Source: a virus | Length of the DNA stretch: 64,000 nt | Virus record (IMG/VR): IMGVR_UViG_3300046804_003503 | Location: 97,059-161,058 of that record | Strand: one strand, 5' to 3' | Shown: positions 58,228 through 64,000 of the stretch, in pieces | How positions within the stretch are numbered: the first letter of the stretch is position 1 | Layout of the letters: each line of letters starts with the position of its first letter | Notes under the pieces: generated by a model | Database searches by the model: none | Told to the model about the DNA's origin: nothing | The model's input: only the letters and a program-made list of their open reading frames with translations | Translations under genes and position numbers: made by a program

Positions 58228-58287
58228 TTTAGCTCCCTTCACTGACTATAGCTACTTTGGCGATCTTAAAGATTAGAGTGATACAAA
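58228..58287 (-). repeat. 60-bp repeat, copy 1
   Basis: This copy lies between the promoter at 58291 and the 58227 start, so it is the mRNA leader. Copy 2 is exactly 100 bp to the right. Conserved on the minus strand: GTATCAC, AGATCGCCA, AGTAGC and ATAGTCAGTGA. Confidence 0.8.
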
Positions 58288-58290
58288 CGA

Positions 58291-58319
58291 AGTATACCAG
58301 AAGTATCGGCAAGTGTCAA
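58291..58319 (-). promoter_or_regulatory. consensus sigma70 promoter
   Basis: TTGACA, 17-nt spacer with CCGATA and TGG end, TATACT on the minus strand. It transcribes repeat copy 1 and the zinc-ribbon gene. Confidence 0.9.
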
Positions 58320-58327
58320 GGCAAAAA

Positions 58328-58387
58328 TTTAGCCCATCTCACTGACTATGGCTACTCTGGCGATCTCTATATCTTAGGTGATACAAA
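58328..58387 (-). repeat. 60-bp repeat, copy 2
   Basis: This copy overlaps the last codons and stop of the 58367-58639 gene and lies before the promoter at 58291-58319. The sequence matches copy 1 except for a few positions. Confidence 0.8.
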
Positions 58388-58639
58388 GCATATGTTATTA
58401 TTATCGGGATTGAACTTGACAAAATAACTATTGCTGATATACTTACCCTCAATACCTTCTACGTAACGCTTACTATATATATTGATACGCCACTTATCAT
58501 CAAATACATTGAAGCACTTTGAGAATATATAGTCAGCGGGCTTCTCTACGTGGTCAAATATAAAGTCACATGGAGTATATCCATAATCACTCTTTTTCAC
58601 TGTAGTCTCTTCAACGTTCTCTTTTTTAATCTTTGCCAT
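58367..58639 (-). CDS. hypothetical protein
   Basis: The ATG at 58639 has AAGGAG 7 nt upstream. The 90-aa protein (YGYTPCDFIFDHVEKPADYI ... DDKWRINIYSKRYVEG) is unrecognised. Confidence 0.72.
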   Translation of the reverse strand: MAKIKKENVEETTVKKSDYGYTPCDFIFDHVEKPADYIFSKCFNVFDDKWRINIYSKRYVEGIEGKYISNSYFVKFNPDNNNICFVSPKI

Positions 58640-58783
58640 TATTATCTCCTTGGTTAAATCTCGCTGACTGTATTGCAATATGTTGATCCCGATTATTTGG
58701 GAGGGACAACCCCATTTGTGCAGCTTATGTAATCTGCGTAGATTATCTATTTTACCAATCTTACCAACCTACGCATCCTCTCC

Positions 58784-58812
58784 ATTGTACCATATCGACA
58801 CACTCGACGCAA
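58784..58812 (-). promoter_or_regulatory. sigma70-type promoter at the edge of GC-core repeat A
   Basis: TTGCGT, 17-nt spacer with TCGATA and TGG end, TACAAT on the minus strand. The -35 lies in the terminal half-unit of repeat A. The leader to the 58639 start would be about 140 nt. Confidence 0.65.
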
Positions 58813-58942
58813 GTACTTGAGGAATAAGGACTTACGTTCACTCACCATTAGACTTGACGTAAGTGGTTGAAAATAAAAGACTTATGAATAGGGCGGCGGG
58901 CCGCGTTCGCCCTAAACCCTTGTGTTGCAAGGACTTAGAACG
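58806..58942 (-). repeat. GC-core repeat element A (with extra half-unit)
   Basis: On the minus strand: a half-site CTAAGTCCTTGC...ACAAGG...TTTAGG, a core with ACGCGGCCCGCCGCC, a half-site ATAAGTC...CAACCACTTACGTC, and another half-site CGTAAGTCCTTATT...ACTTGCGTC. Copies B (60838) and C (62944) share this order. The half-sites form GTAAGT/ACTTAC hairpins. Confidence 0.85.
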
Positions 58943-58957
58943 AATCACGGTTCCACG

Positions 58958-59218
58958 CTACAACGCTTCCCAAGCATTCTTTACTTCATCCATAGCCCGC
59001 TGCATGATTTCATCTACTGGCATATCTTTATGTACCTTTTCCCATTCATCTATTACAGGGGGTTCATAATCTGTTACGCGAAAGCCAGCATTGTTTTCCA
59101 CAAAATCCATATCCAGTTCACCTATAAGGTCATGAAGTTCATCTGAGTCTTTAGCCTCTACAATAAACTCAGCCCTATGGGCGGTGACATAGTTCATATA
59201 TACTCTATACTTTGGCAT
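58958..59218 (-). CDS. hypothetical protein
   Basis: This 86-aa protein (YRVYMNYVTAHRAEFIVEAK ... FRVTDYEPPVIDEW) looks like a small ferredoxin-like alpha/beta fold. It is unrecognised. GC-core repeat A begins 16 nt after its stop. Confidence 0.75.
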   Translation of the reverse strand: MPKYRVYMNYVTAHRAEFIVEAKDSDELHDLIGELDMDFVENNAGFRVTDYEPPVIDEWEKVHKDMPVDEIMQRAMDEVKNAWEAL

Positions 59219-59246
59219 ATTATTCTCCTTTGTTACTAGCGAGAGA

Positions 59247-59274
59247 GGGCTGGCGAGTTTTACCCCGCCAACCC
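59247..59274 (-). terminator. GC-rich hairpin after the DUF932 gene
   Basis: On the minus strand GGGTTGGCG pairs with CGCCAGCCC around a 10-nt loop, 14 nt after the DUF932 stop. No U-run follows, so it may be an attenuating or stabilising hairpin. Confidence 0.6.
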
Positions 59275-59288
59275 TTCCCTCCCACTAA

Positions 59289-60491
59289 CTAAGCGGTCAG
59301 AGCGAAAACCTTCTCGTAATCCTTGTCGGTGAAGGTATCAGCACGACGCAGGATCGTAGCCCAGCGGTCTGAGGACGTTTCCATCAGACTACCAGCGATC
59401 TCGTCAAACCTTACCCAAGTCTTATTATCAAACACCTGTCCCGCACGGGTCAGACCGTTGATAATACCGAACAGGTTACGCTCTCCAGATTCCAGAGTAA
59501 TATACTGGTCAAGGAACTCCGTAGCCTCACGCTTGGTCAGTTTGTAATCTGACGCAACCGCAGCCACGATACCCTTGACGCTAGCCTTGCCAGTTTCCAT
59601 AGCACGGGTAGCGAGGAACTGCTTGATACCCGGAGCGAGGAGCGGAACCTGTTGCTGGATATTCTGAGCGATTTCCAACTTCAGTTTGTCAAGGTCGATA
59701 TTACCGCGATGGACACGGCGAATCTTCTCACCGGCAGTCTGACCCCAAATGCAACCGTTCATACAAATCGAACGGAACAGGCTAGGCGTCTGACTAATGC
59801 GGCGAGTACCGATCTCGCAGTTACCAACGCTAATCATTCCACCGTAATCACTATCATCAGCACCGTAGTCCATGATGGTATCGGGGATAAGGACGTTACC
59901 ATAGATGGTATCCTCATCGCCACGCCAGTGACTGAAACGACCACCGGGAATAAACTCCGCGAGGGTTTCCAGATACCAGCGATTGTCAACCGGAGCATAC
60001 TGCTCAGTCACGAACGCACGGCACGTTCCATCCGTATAGGTACGCAGGCGAAACGTCTTGTCAGCGTCGATACGCCGCAGAGCATTGTTGCCAACGTATG
60101 CCATCGTATCAGCATCCGCAACGTCGAAACCTTCGATGTTACGCATTTCACGAAGGAACGAGGACGAGGTAACACCCACGCGAACGCTAAACTGTTCAAT
60201 GGCGTGGTCCGTAGGGCGAAACTCTCGTCCATCGTTCAACTTCAGAAAAAATCCCTTATCATTACCAACACAGGTAATGTTCTTACGCTCAGTCAGAATA
60301 TCCTCGCGGTTCTCAACCGCAACGTGAGCATCCTGCATGACTTGCTCGTAGGTTTTGGTCTTGCTCCACCAATCCTTGTGAACGTGCGTACCTTCAGCGA
60401 AACCAGTACCAGTAGCACCGACGAGAGTGCGAACAAAAGAACCGGCATTGGGGTTGCTGTCAATCGTCAACTTGTTATAGGCAGTCATCAT
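59289..60491 (-). CDS. DUF932 / phage-plasmid-like protein
   Basis: This 400-aa protein has VTSSSFLREMRN, RTYTDGTCRAFVTEQYAPVDN, ISVGNCEIGTRRISQTPSLFRSICMNGCIWG and VKGIVAAVASDYKLTKREAT, the blocks of the DUF932 (TIGR03299-like) family found in phages and plasmids. Its function is unknown, with a replication or nucleotide link suspected. ATGs at 60491 and 60488 are both possible; the second has better ribosome spacing. Codons are GC-rich, and the promoter at 60526-60553 makes it probably abundant. Confidence 0.87.
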   Translation of the reverse strand: MMTAYNKLTIDSNPNAGSFVRTLVGATGTGFAEGTHVHKDWWSKTKTYEQVMQDAHVAVENREDILTERKNITCVGNDKGFFLKLNDGREFRPTDHAIEQFSVRVGVTSSSFLREMRNIEGFDVADADTMAYVGNNALRRIDADKTFRLRTYTDGTCRAFVTEQYAPVDNRWYLETLAEFIPGGRFSHWRGDEDTIYGNVLIPDTIMDYGADDSDYGGMISVGNCEIGTRRISQTPSLFRSICMNGCIWGQTAGEKIRRVHRGNIDLDKLKLEIAQNIQQQVPLLAPGIKQFLATRAMETGKASVKGIVAAVASDYKLTKREATEFLDQYITLESGERNLFGIINGLTRAGQVFDNKTWVRFDEIAGSLMETSSDRWATILRRADTFTDKDYEKVFALTA

Positions 60492-60525
60492 CAATCTCCT
60501 AAGTAGTGGGTTATCAACTTTTGGT

Positions 60526-60553
60526 ATTATACAGGGTCACTCGTCGCTGTCAA
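60526..60553 (-). promoter_or_regulatory. sigma70-type promoter for DUF932 gene
   Basis: TTGACA, 16-nt spacer ending CTG, TATAAT on the minus strand. Confidence 0.85.
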
Positions 60554-60764
60554 GGGGCGAAAACATTTTGTCGAAACAGTCGCCGCACGTTCCGCTCAAA
60601 AGCAGTTCACGCTCGTTAGCAGAAAGATATGGCAAAGCATTTTGGATGGGCAGCGAACCGCTCAACCAATCATACATATCACTCTCATCAAACGTCAATA
60701 CAAACTGACGCCCACAGTGCTTGCAAAAAGCATCGCAAATAGTATCACGAACCGCAGCAACCAT
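60537..60764 (-). CDS. small zinc-finger-like protein
   Basis: The ATG at 60764 has AAGGAG 6 nt upstream. The 75-aa protein has FCKHCGRQF at residues 13-21 and CGDCFDKMF near 61, two C-x-x-C pairs. Its 3' end overlaps the next promoter. Confidence 0.72.
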   Translation of the reverse strand: MVAAVRDTICDAFCKHCGRQFVLTFDESDMYDWLSGSLPIQNALPYLSANERELLLSGTCGDCFDKMFSPLDSDE

Positions 60765-60783
60765 AACTGTCTCCTTTTCAACC

Positions 60784-60811
60784 ATCATACCATGAGTATC
60801 GGCAGAGTCAA
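60784..60811 (-). promoter_or_regulatory. sigma70-type promoter
   Basis: TTGACT, 16-nt spacer with CCGATA and TGG end, TATGAT on the minus strand, before the zinc-finger gene. Confidence 0.85.
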
Positions 60812-60837
60812 GGGGTCAGCATTAGTTTTTTCTTCTA

Positions 60838-60927
60838 GACGTAAGTTGTTGGTAGATAAGGACTTACGATCAGCGGGGCGGGCCGCGTCGGTCCTAAACA
60901 TTTGGTGGCACAGGACTTACGGCAAAC
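60838..60927 (-). repeat. GC-core repeat element B
   Basis: Same order as A: CCGTAAGTCCTGTGCCACCA ... TTTAGGACC, core ACGCGGCCCGCCCCGC, then CGTAAGTCCTTATC...CAACAACTTACGTC on the minus strand. It overlaps the 3' end of the 60894-61076 gene, whose stop TAG lies in the first half-site. Confidence 0.85.
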
Positions 60928-61076
60928 GGAGAAACAGACCTAGTTATTTCCCACGACTCCATATAGGTTGTATTCTCATCTGGAAACTGGGGAAGTAAAG
61001 CCTCGCATTTCTGTTTAGCGTCCTCTGCTGATTTACAGTTACGCATAACAACTTCTATAGTAACGTAGTGGTACAT
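60894..61076 (-). CDS. 60-aa hypothetical protein
   Basis: MYHYVTIEVVMRNCKSAEDA ... the last dozen codons (SPFAVSPVPPNV) are encoded by GC-core repeat B. The N-terminal part looks like a small alpha/beta protein. Confidence 0.68.
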   Translation of the reverse strand: MYHYVTIEVVMRNCKSAEDAKQKCEALLPQFPDENTTYMESWEITRSVSPFAVSPVPPNV

Positions 61077-61288
61077 TATTTCACCGGTGAGTAATAGATA
61101 TGGAAAACGTCATTCCACGTTGGCATAGTATACAAGGGATAACCCTCGTTTACACATTCTCCCGTCTTTTGGTTGTAAACGTCATAGAAAGATACATCAC
61201 GAATATCCATAGCATCAGCAGAATCATAACACGCATAAATATCATAGTGTACATCATCCATAACATAGGTGGCTACCAGTTCGTTCAT
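61076..61288 (-). CDS. hypothetical protein, paralogue of 43411-43683
   Basis: This 70-aa protein has YDIYACYDSADAMDIRDVSF, YDVYNQKTGECVNEGYPLY and MPTWNDVFHIYY, matching the 43411-43683 product. It overlaps both neighbours. Confidence 0.75.
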   Translation of the reverse strand: MNELVATYVMDDVHYDIYACYDSADAMDIRDVSFYDVYNQKTGECVNEGYPLYTMPTWNDVFHIYYSPVK

Positions 61289-61464
61289 ACGTTAACCTCA
61301 TACTCTCTTACATCTAGAATGTTATCTTCGTCAATCTGACCAAAGAACTCGGGGTCTTCGTAAATATAACGATTGATTGTCTCTGCTATCTCTGCCTTAG
61401 TCTTGACATCGGGCATGTTATGCAGACATAGATGCATCATGATTTTGACTTCTTTTACTTGCAT
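61285..61464 (-). CDS. 59-aa hypothetical protein
   Basis: MQVKEVKIMMHLCLHNMPDV ... DEDNILDVREYEVNV. ATGA couples it to the paralogue gene. Confidence 0.68.
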   Translation of the reverse strand: MQVKEVKIMMHLCLHNMPDVKTKAEIAETINRYIYEDPEFFGQIDEDNILDVREYEVNV

Positions 61465-61612
61465 GTTTACCTCTAAATGTTTGGGGGAATATTGGTTACT
61501 TTATTAGTCAAACTATTCCGATTTACTTATCTTGATACAACATACTCCAAACGAAAATCATAATCATGAGTTCTATCAAATGATCTCCCTAAACTGTTAC
61601 AAAAAAGAACAG

Positions 61613-61688
61613 TAGGGCGTGTACGAGTCGAACGTACCTATGAACACCTTATAAGAGTGTCGGATGCAACCGGCTTACCTTACGCCCC
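61613..61688 (-). tRNA. tRNA-Ile, anticodon TAT
   Basis: This 76-nt RNA has a GGGGCGT/ACGCCCT acceptor (one G-U), anticodon arm ACACT-CTTATAA-GGTGT and T-arm GTACG-TTCGACT-CGTAC. It reads AUA, a codon rare in many hosts. CCA is not encoded. Confidence 0.9.
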
Positions 61689-61709
61689 ATGATACGGGTG
61701 ACGCGGGCT

Positions 61710-61738
61710 ATTATACCACACGCCACCCGTACACTCAA
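61710..61738 (-). promoter_or_regulatory. sigma70-type promoter for tRNA-Ile
   Basis: TTGAGT, 17-nt spacer ending TGG, TATAAT on the minus strand; about 22 nt from -10 to the tRNA 5' end. Confidence 0.82.
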
Positions 61739-61745
61739 GGGAGAA

Positions 61746-61958
61746 TCAACGATAGCACTTCGTTTCGATCATCTTGTCGCACAACAGTGTACGCACAGTC
61801 TGGTCCATAGAACGAACCACGGCATATCGGCCATTCGGACCAGTACCAACACGCTCAATACGACCAACGTGATACTTCAGCACGTTCTTATTACCGTGCA
61901 GCGGATACTTGCACTTGATATGGCGGTTCTTACGAAGGCTAGCAAAGTTATTCGACAT
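61746..61958 (-). CDS. small basic protein
   Basis: The ATG at 61958 has GGAG 7 nt upstream. The 70-aa protein is very basic (MSNNFASLRKNRHIKCKYPL ... RIERVGTGPNGRYAVVRSMD). It may bind nucleic acid. Confidence 0.72.
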   Translation of the reverse strand: MSNNFASLRKNRHIKCKYPLHGNKNVLKYHVGRIERVGTGPNGRYAVVRSMDQTVRTLLCDKMIETKCYR

Positions 61959-61960
61959 CT

Positions 61961-62104
61961 TCATTCTCCTTGAGTAAACATCTTCTCAACATCAGCGAGG
62001 GTATACACAACCCTCTTACCATTAGAATCAAACGTCACACCATCACGCGAGATACTAACCACCTTACCGTACTTAGTATCGTCATTCAAACCAAGAATCT
62101 TCAT
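61961..62104 (-). CDS. 47-aa hypothetical protein
   Basis: MKILGLNDDTKYGKVVSISR ... ends MFTQGE. It is a small beta-rich protein, first after the promoter at 62143-62171. Confidence 0.68.
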   Translation of the reverse strand: MKILGLNDDTKYGKVVSISRDGVTFDSNGKRVVYTLADVEKMFTQGE

Positions 62105-62130
62105 CTTATTTCCTCGTTATTATCGGAATG

Positions 62131-62490
62131 TCACCACCAACTATCATACACTACGGTCAGTCCGTTGTCAAGAGCCTCTCGGGCCTTCATAACAAACTCC
62201 AAGTCTTGTTGCCCGTAGACAGCATCGCTATTGCTACCAAAGAAAAAACCTACGGTGTCTGGCAGATTAGCATTAGTAACATCCTGCTCTAGACTATCCA
62301 GATCTTCCTTAGTAAGTTCAACTGGAATACAGTTAAACTCGTTGGGATTATCTTCGTGGGCATTAGGGCGACCCTTACTAACCCACAGATCCTCCATCCA
62401 ACCTTGAAGATTAGGATGCTTACGCCAGTAGGCGAGTTCTTCCTTCTCTCCATTGTTATCGACAGCATGTGCGAACTGATCCAAACCCAT
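62131..62490 (-). CDS. phage hypothetical protein (MGLDQFA type)
   Basis: This 119-aa protein starts MGLDQFAHAVDNNGEKEELA with WRKHPNLQGWMEDLWVSKG, then CIPVELTKEDLDSLEQDV and FFFGSNSD. The pattern recurs in many phage proteins without known function. Confidence 0.8.
   Translation of the reverse strand: MGLDQFAHAVDNNGEKEELAYWRKHPNLQGWMEDLWVSKGRPNAHEDNPNEFNCIPVELTKEDLDSLEQDVTNANLPDTVGFFFGSNSDAVYGQQDLEFVMKAREALDNGLTVVYDSWW
62143..62171 (-). promoter_or_regulatory. sigma70-type promoter
   Basis: TTGACA, 17-nt spacer, TATGAT on the minus strand, inside the 3' end of the 62131-62490 gene. Confidence 0.8.
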
Positions 62491-62552
62491 TGTAATCTCC
62501 TAGTTAGTGGGCTAGAATGGATACTGGCTACTACTACTTCACCAGTATCGAC

Positions 62553-62581
62553 ATTCTAGCAGACAATCTTTAGAAAATCAA
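62553..62581 (-). promoter_or_regulatory. sigma70-type promoter
   Basis: TTGATT, 17-nt spacer, TAGAAT on the minus strand, before the 62131-62490 gene. Confidence 0.75.
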
Positions 62582-62841
62582 GCGGTCGCCGTAGCAACCT
62601 CGGCCTCGGCCTTCGCAGCCTTGGGAGCCTTGGGAGCCTTGACCTTCGGCGGTTCCTTGACGCCAGCAACCCTAGCCCGCCAAACCTTGAAGCCCTGCTC
62701 CTTGAGCGAATCAACCTTCGCCGGATGCACGGCAGAAATCGTACCGATACCATCCACAGTCTCCAGCAGCGAAGCACGAACAGCGTTCGCGTCGATAGCC
62801 GAATCCGAAACCACATCAACCACAAACGTATACTTCTGCAT
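62578..62841 (-). CDS. small protein with Lys/Ala/Pro tail
   Basis: The ATG at 62841 has AAGGAG 7 nt upstream. The 87-aa protein has a small alpha/beta domain (MQKYTFVVDVVSDSAIDANA ... FKVWRARVAG) and then a histone-H1-like tail of KAPKAPKAAKAEAE type. It may bind DNA or RNA. It is driven by the promoter at 62889-62916. Confidence 0.75.
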   Translation of the reverse strand: MQKYTFVVDVVSDSAIDANAVRASLLETVDGIGTISAVHPAKVDSLKEQGFKVWRARVAGVKEPPKVKAPKAPKAAKAEAEVATATA

Positions 62842-62888
62842 AATCAAACTCCTTACAAGTGTTAGTGTTATCAACCATTACTTCAATC

Positions 62889-62916
62889 ATTCTACCATAG
62901 TATATCGTCCTGTCAA
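62889..62916 (-). promoter_or_regulatory. sigma70-type promoter
   Basis: TTGACA, 16-nt spacer with CGATA and TGG end, TAGAAT on the minus strand. Confidence 0.85.
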
Positions 62917-62943
62917 CCCCTGTTCCTTGAAAAAATATTTATT

Positions 62944-63034
62944 CGTCATAAGTCGTTGTGAGGTAAGGACTTACGGCAAACGCGGCCCGCCGCCTTGGTC
63001 CTAAATCCTTGTGGGATAAGGACTTAAGGCGAGC
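62944..63034 (-). repeat. GC-core repeat element C (core inverted)
   Basis: On the minus strand: CTTAAGTCCTTATCCCACAA...TTTAGGACC, core GGCGGCGGGCCGCG (the reverse complement of the A/B core), then CCGTAAGTCCTTACC...CAACGACTTATGACG. It begins just after the L7/L12-like gene stop. Confidence 0.85.
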
Positions 63035-63035
63035 T

Positions 63036-63392
63036 TCAAGAGTTAGTGGTCCAACAAGCCATACCACACGCCTTGAGTTCGTCGCACAGTTTTTGTGCTG
63101 AAGCGGGATCAAGAGGAGGCGAGAAGTTGGTCTTGGAGTCGTATTGGCAACTCTCAACCCAATCCTTGCTCTCCCTGAGTCCCCAACCGGTAGCCAGACG
63201 CAGAACCTTAATGGCAGCGATCTTGTGATCCCAGTATTGACCATCATAGTCAACACCCTTGCAAGCCACCAGCAACTTCTCATTGCCAGTAGCCAGTTCC
63301 AAAGCCTTGATGATCCTCTCGTAAAGATCGGGGCTGTTGGTGGAAGTAGCAATGCTCACCATCTCACGAATCGTCATACCAACGTTAATCAT
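63036..63392 (-). CDS. ribosomal protein L7/L12 C-terminal-domain protein
   Basis: This 118-aa protein has a C-terminal 65 aa matching the bL12 C-terminal domain: KIAAIKVLRLATGWGLRESK then DWVE, against [20 protein letters not shown] and DLVE in E. coli L7/L12, followed by DPASAQKLCDELKACGM. The K-x3-I-K-x2-R surface that contacts translation GTPases is kept. The first 50 aa (MTIREMVSIATSTNSPDLYE...) replace the ribosome-binding N-terminal domain. It may bind EF-G, EF-Tu or IF2 away from the stalk or compete with L12. Confidence 0.85.
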   Translation of the reverse strand: MINVGMTIREMVSIATSTNSPDLYERIIKALELATGNEKLLVACKGVDYDGQYWDHKIAAIKVLRLATGWGLRESKDWVESCQYDSKTNFSPPLDPASAQKLCDELKACGMACWTTNS

Positions 63393-63664
63393 TTGTTTTC
63401 CTTATTAGTAATCCAAGGGTAATCGGGAGGGTAATCTTCACTAGGTGGTTGTGGTTTCTCTTGTCCTAAATCTGGCATCCACCATGGAGCATCCATATAA
63501 TCTACATTTCCCCAACCATCCTCACAGTAGATATTATGAATACAAAACTTATCCTCATAGTTTATCTTATAAACCCCACGCCACACACCAATAGCCTCAC
63601 CATAATAGATGATTTTTTGACCATTGATTGGGCGACGAGGCCCATGAAAACTAATCCATTCCAT
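63389..63664 (-). CDS. hypothetical protein
   Basis: This 91-aa protein starts MEWISFHGPRRPINGQKIIY, is Trp/Tyr/Pro-rich and ends YPWITNKENK. This type recurs in phages, with unknown function. It overlaps the L7/L12-like gene at ATGA. Confidence 0.75.
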   Translation of the reverse strand: MEWISFHGPRRPINGQKIIYYGEAIGVWRGVYKINYEDKFCIHNIYCEDGWGNVDYMDAPWWMPDLGQEKPQPPSEDYPPDYPWITNKENK

Positions 63665-63831
63665 TAGACACTCATTGCTATTTGGTGTGCCATATCAATC
63701 AAATCTTCCACAGTTATACCATGCTCTTTGGCGAGAGTCAAGGCTTCTTCACGATTAAATCTATTAGTGACGCCCATCATGCTCTTCAAGACTTTCAGAA
63801 TCTTAAGCATCGCCTTTTCTTTGTCGGTCAC
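63664..63831 (-). CDS. 55-aa protein with GTG start
   Basis: The GTG at 63831 overlaps the previous stop (GTGA) and has AAGGA 7 nt upstream; an ATG at 63810 is an alternative. The product ends with a helix-turn-helix-like EALTLAKEHGITVEDLIDMA. Confidence 0.65.
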   Translation of the reverse strand: MTDKEKAMLKILKVLKSMMGVTNRFNREEALTLAKEHGITVEDLIDMAHQIAMSV

Positions 63832-64000
63832 AGCCCGTTCCTTATCATTTGGATTAGGTTAGAAGCATCGCCTAAAGCAGCAGATTTAAAATCATCTTCA
63901 ATATCTTCTGCAACATCGTCAAGTATATTCTCAAGATTTCTTAGTGCAATAGTGAGTTCTTTCTTAGATAGATCATCACTATCAATACCAAGAGCGTCGG
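63828..64000 (-). CDS. hypothetical protein, 5' end beyond window
   Basis: The last 56 or so residues are visible (LSKKELTIALRNLENILDDV ... ASNLIQMIRNGL). They are acidic and helical. The start lies past the right edge. Confidence 0.65.
   Translation of the reverse strand, partial: DALGIDSDDLSKKELTIALRNLENILDDVAEDIEDDFKSAALGDASNLIQMIRNGL

Noticed and set aside
59652-60506. 284-codon plus-strand frame opposite the DUF932 gene
   Set aside because: It is antisense to a clear family protein, with no ribosome site or domain.
62556-62825. 89-codon very Arg-rich minus-strand frame
   Set aside because: It is an alternative frame of the 62578-62841 gene, which has a good ribosome site and promoter.

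Overview
This window is most likely a stretch of a large, AT-rich, lytic tailed-phage genome. All coding capacity but two genes (33250-33609 and 52288-52758) lies on the minus strand. Genes are tightly packed, and stop and start codons often overlap as ATGA or TAATG. The window mixes a bacterial-type replisome, nucleotide-pool enzymes, rIIA/rIIB homologues, a small late-type sigma factor, free-standing HNH endonucleases, six tRNA-type genes and a tmRNA. No terminase, portal, capsid or tail gene is recognisable here, so most of the virion module lies elsewhere. The host is unknown. Consensus sigma70-type promoters, signal peptides and lipoproteins fit a bacterial host, probably with an envelope that handles exported proteins.

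Layout on the minus strand, read by position. 1-16000 is the replication and nucleotide core: the N-terminus of a DnaE-type polymerase, a bacterioferritin homologue, a GT2 glycosyltransferase, a RecB/Cas4-like nuclease, dNMP kinase, DnaG-type primase, DnaB helicase, a RecA/UvsX recombinase, PhoH, dUTPase and NrdB/NrdA. 16000-20500 holds small membrane proteins and lipoproteins, a papain-like peptidase, a membrane-anchored PAS protein and a probable virion protein. 20500-27200 has the sigma factor, a glycosyltransferase, two deaminases, SSB and a GMP reductase. 27200-30300 is rIIB/rIIA behind a strong promoter. 30300-37900 has thyX with an HNH insertion, an exported trypsin-like protease, Hsp20, more HNH genes, the tmRNA and an exported thioredoxin. 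38000-58700 is an accessory early region of many very small genes and tRNAs, with an AEP-type primase, a HAD phosphatase, a UV-damage endonuclease and an FkbM-like methyltransferase. 58700-64000 is more GC-rich in codon use. It carries a DUF932 protein, a ribosomal L7/L12 C-terminal-domain protein and three copies of a structured GC-core repeat.

How it works together (inference). Early transcription seems to start at about eighteen near-consensus promoters (TTGACA, 16-17 nt, TATACT/TAGAAT/TATGAT), many sharing CCGAT in the spacer. The sigma factor at 20566-21048 may serve T4-like TATAAATA sites. The replisome genes (DnaE, DnaB, two primases, SSB, RecA) are backed by NrdAB, ThyX, dUTPase, dCMP deaminase, dNMP kinase and GMP reductase for dNTP supply. 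tRNAs, tmRNA and the L7/L12-like protein together suggest direct interference with, or support of, host translation.

The most interesting signals are: the phage tmRNA; the L7/L12 C-terminal-domain protein; the GC-core repeat family; an HNH insertion that seems to have swapped the 3' end of thyX; a 15-bp junction motif repeated between many small genes; and the shared promoter architecture. Functional names come from reading motifs in the translations. No database search was run.
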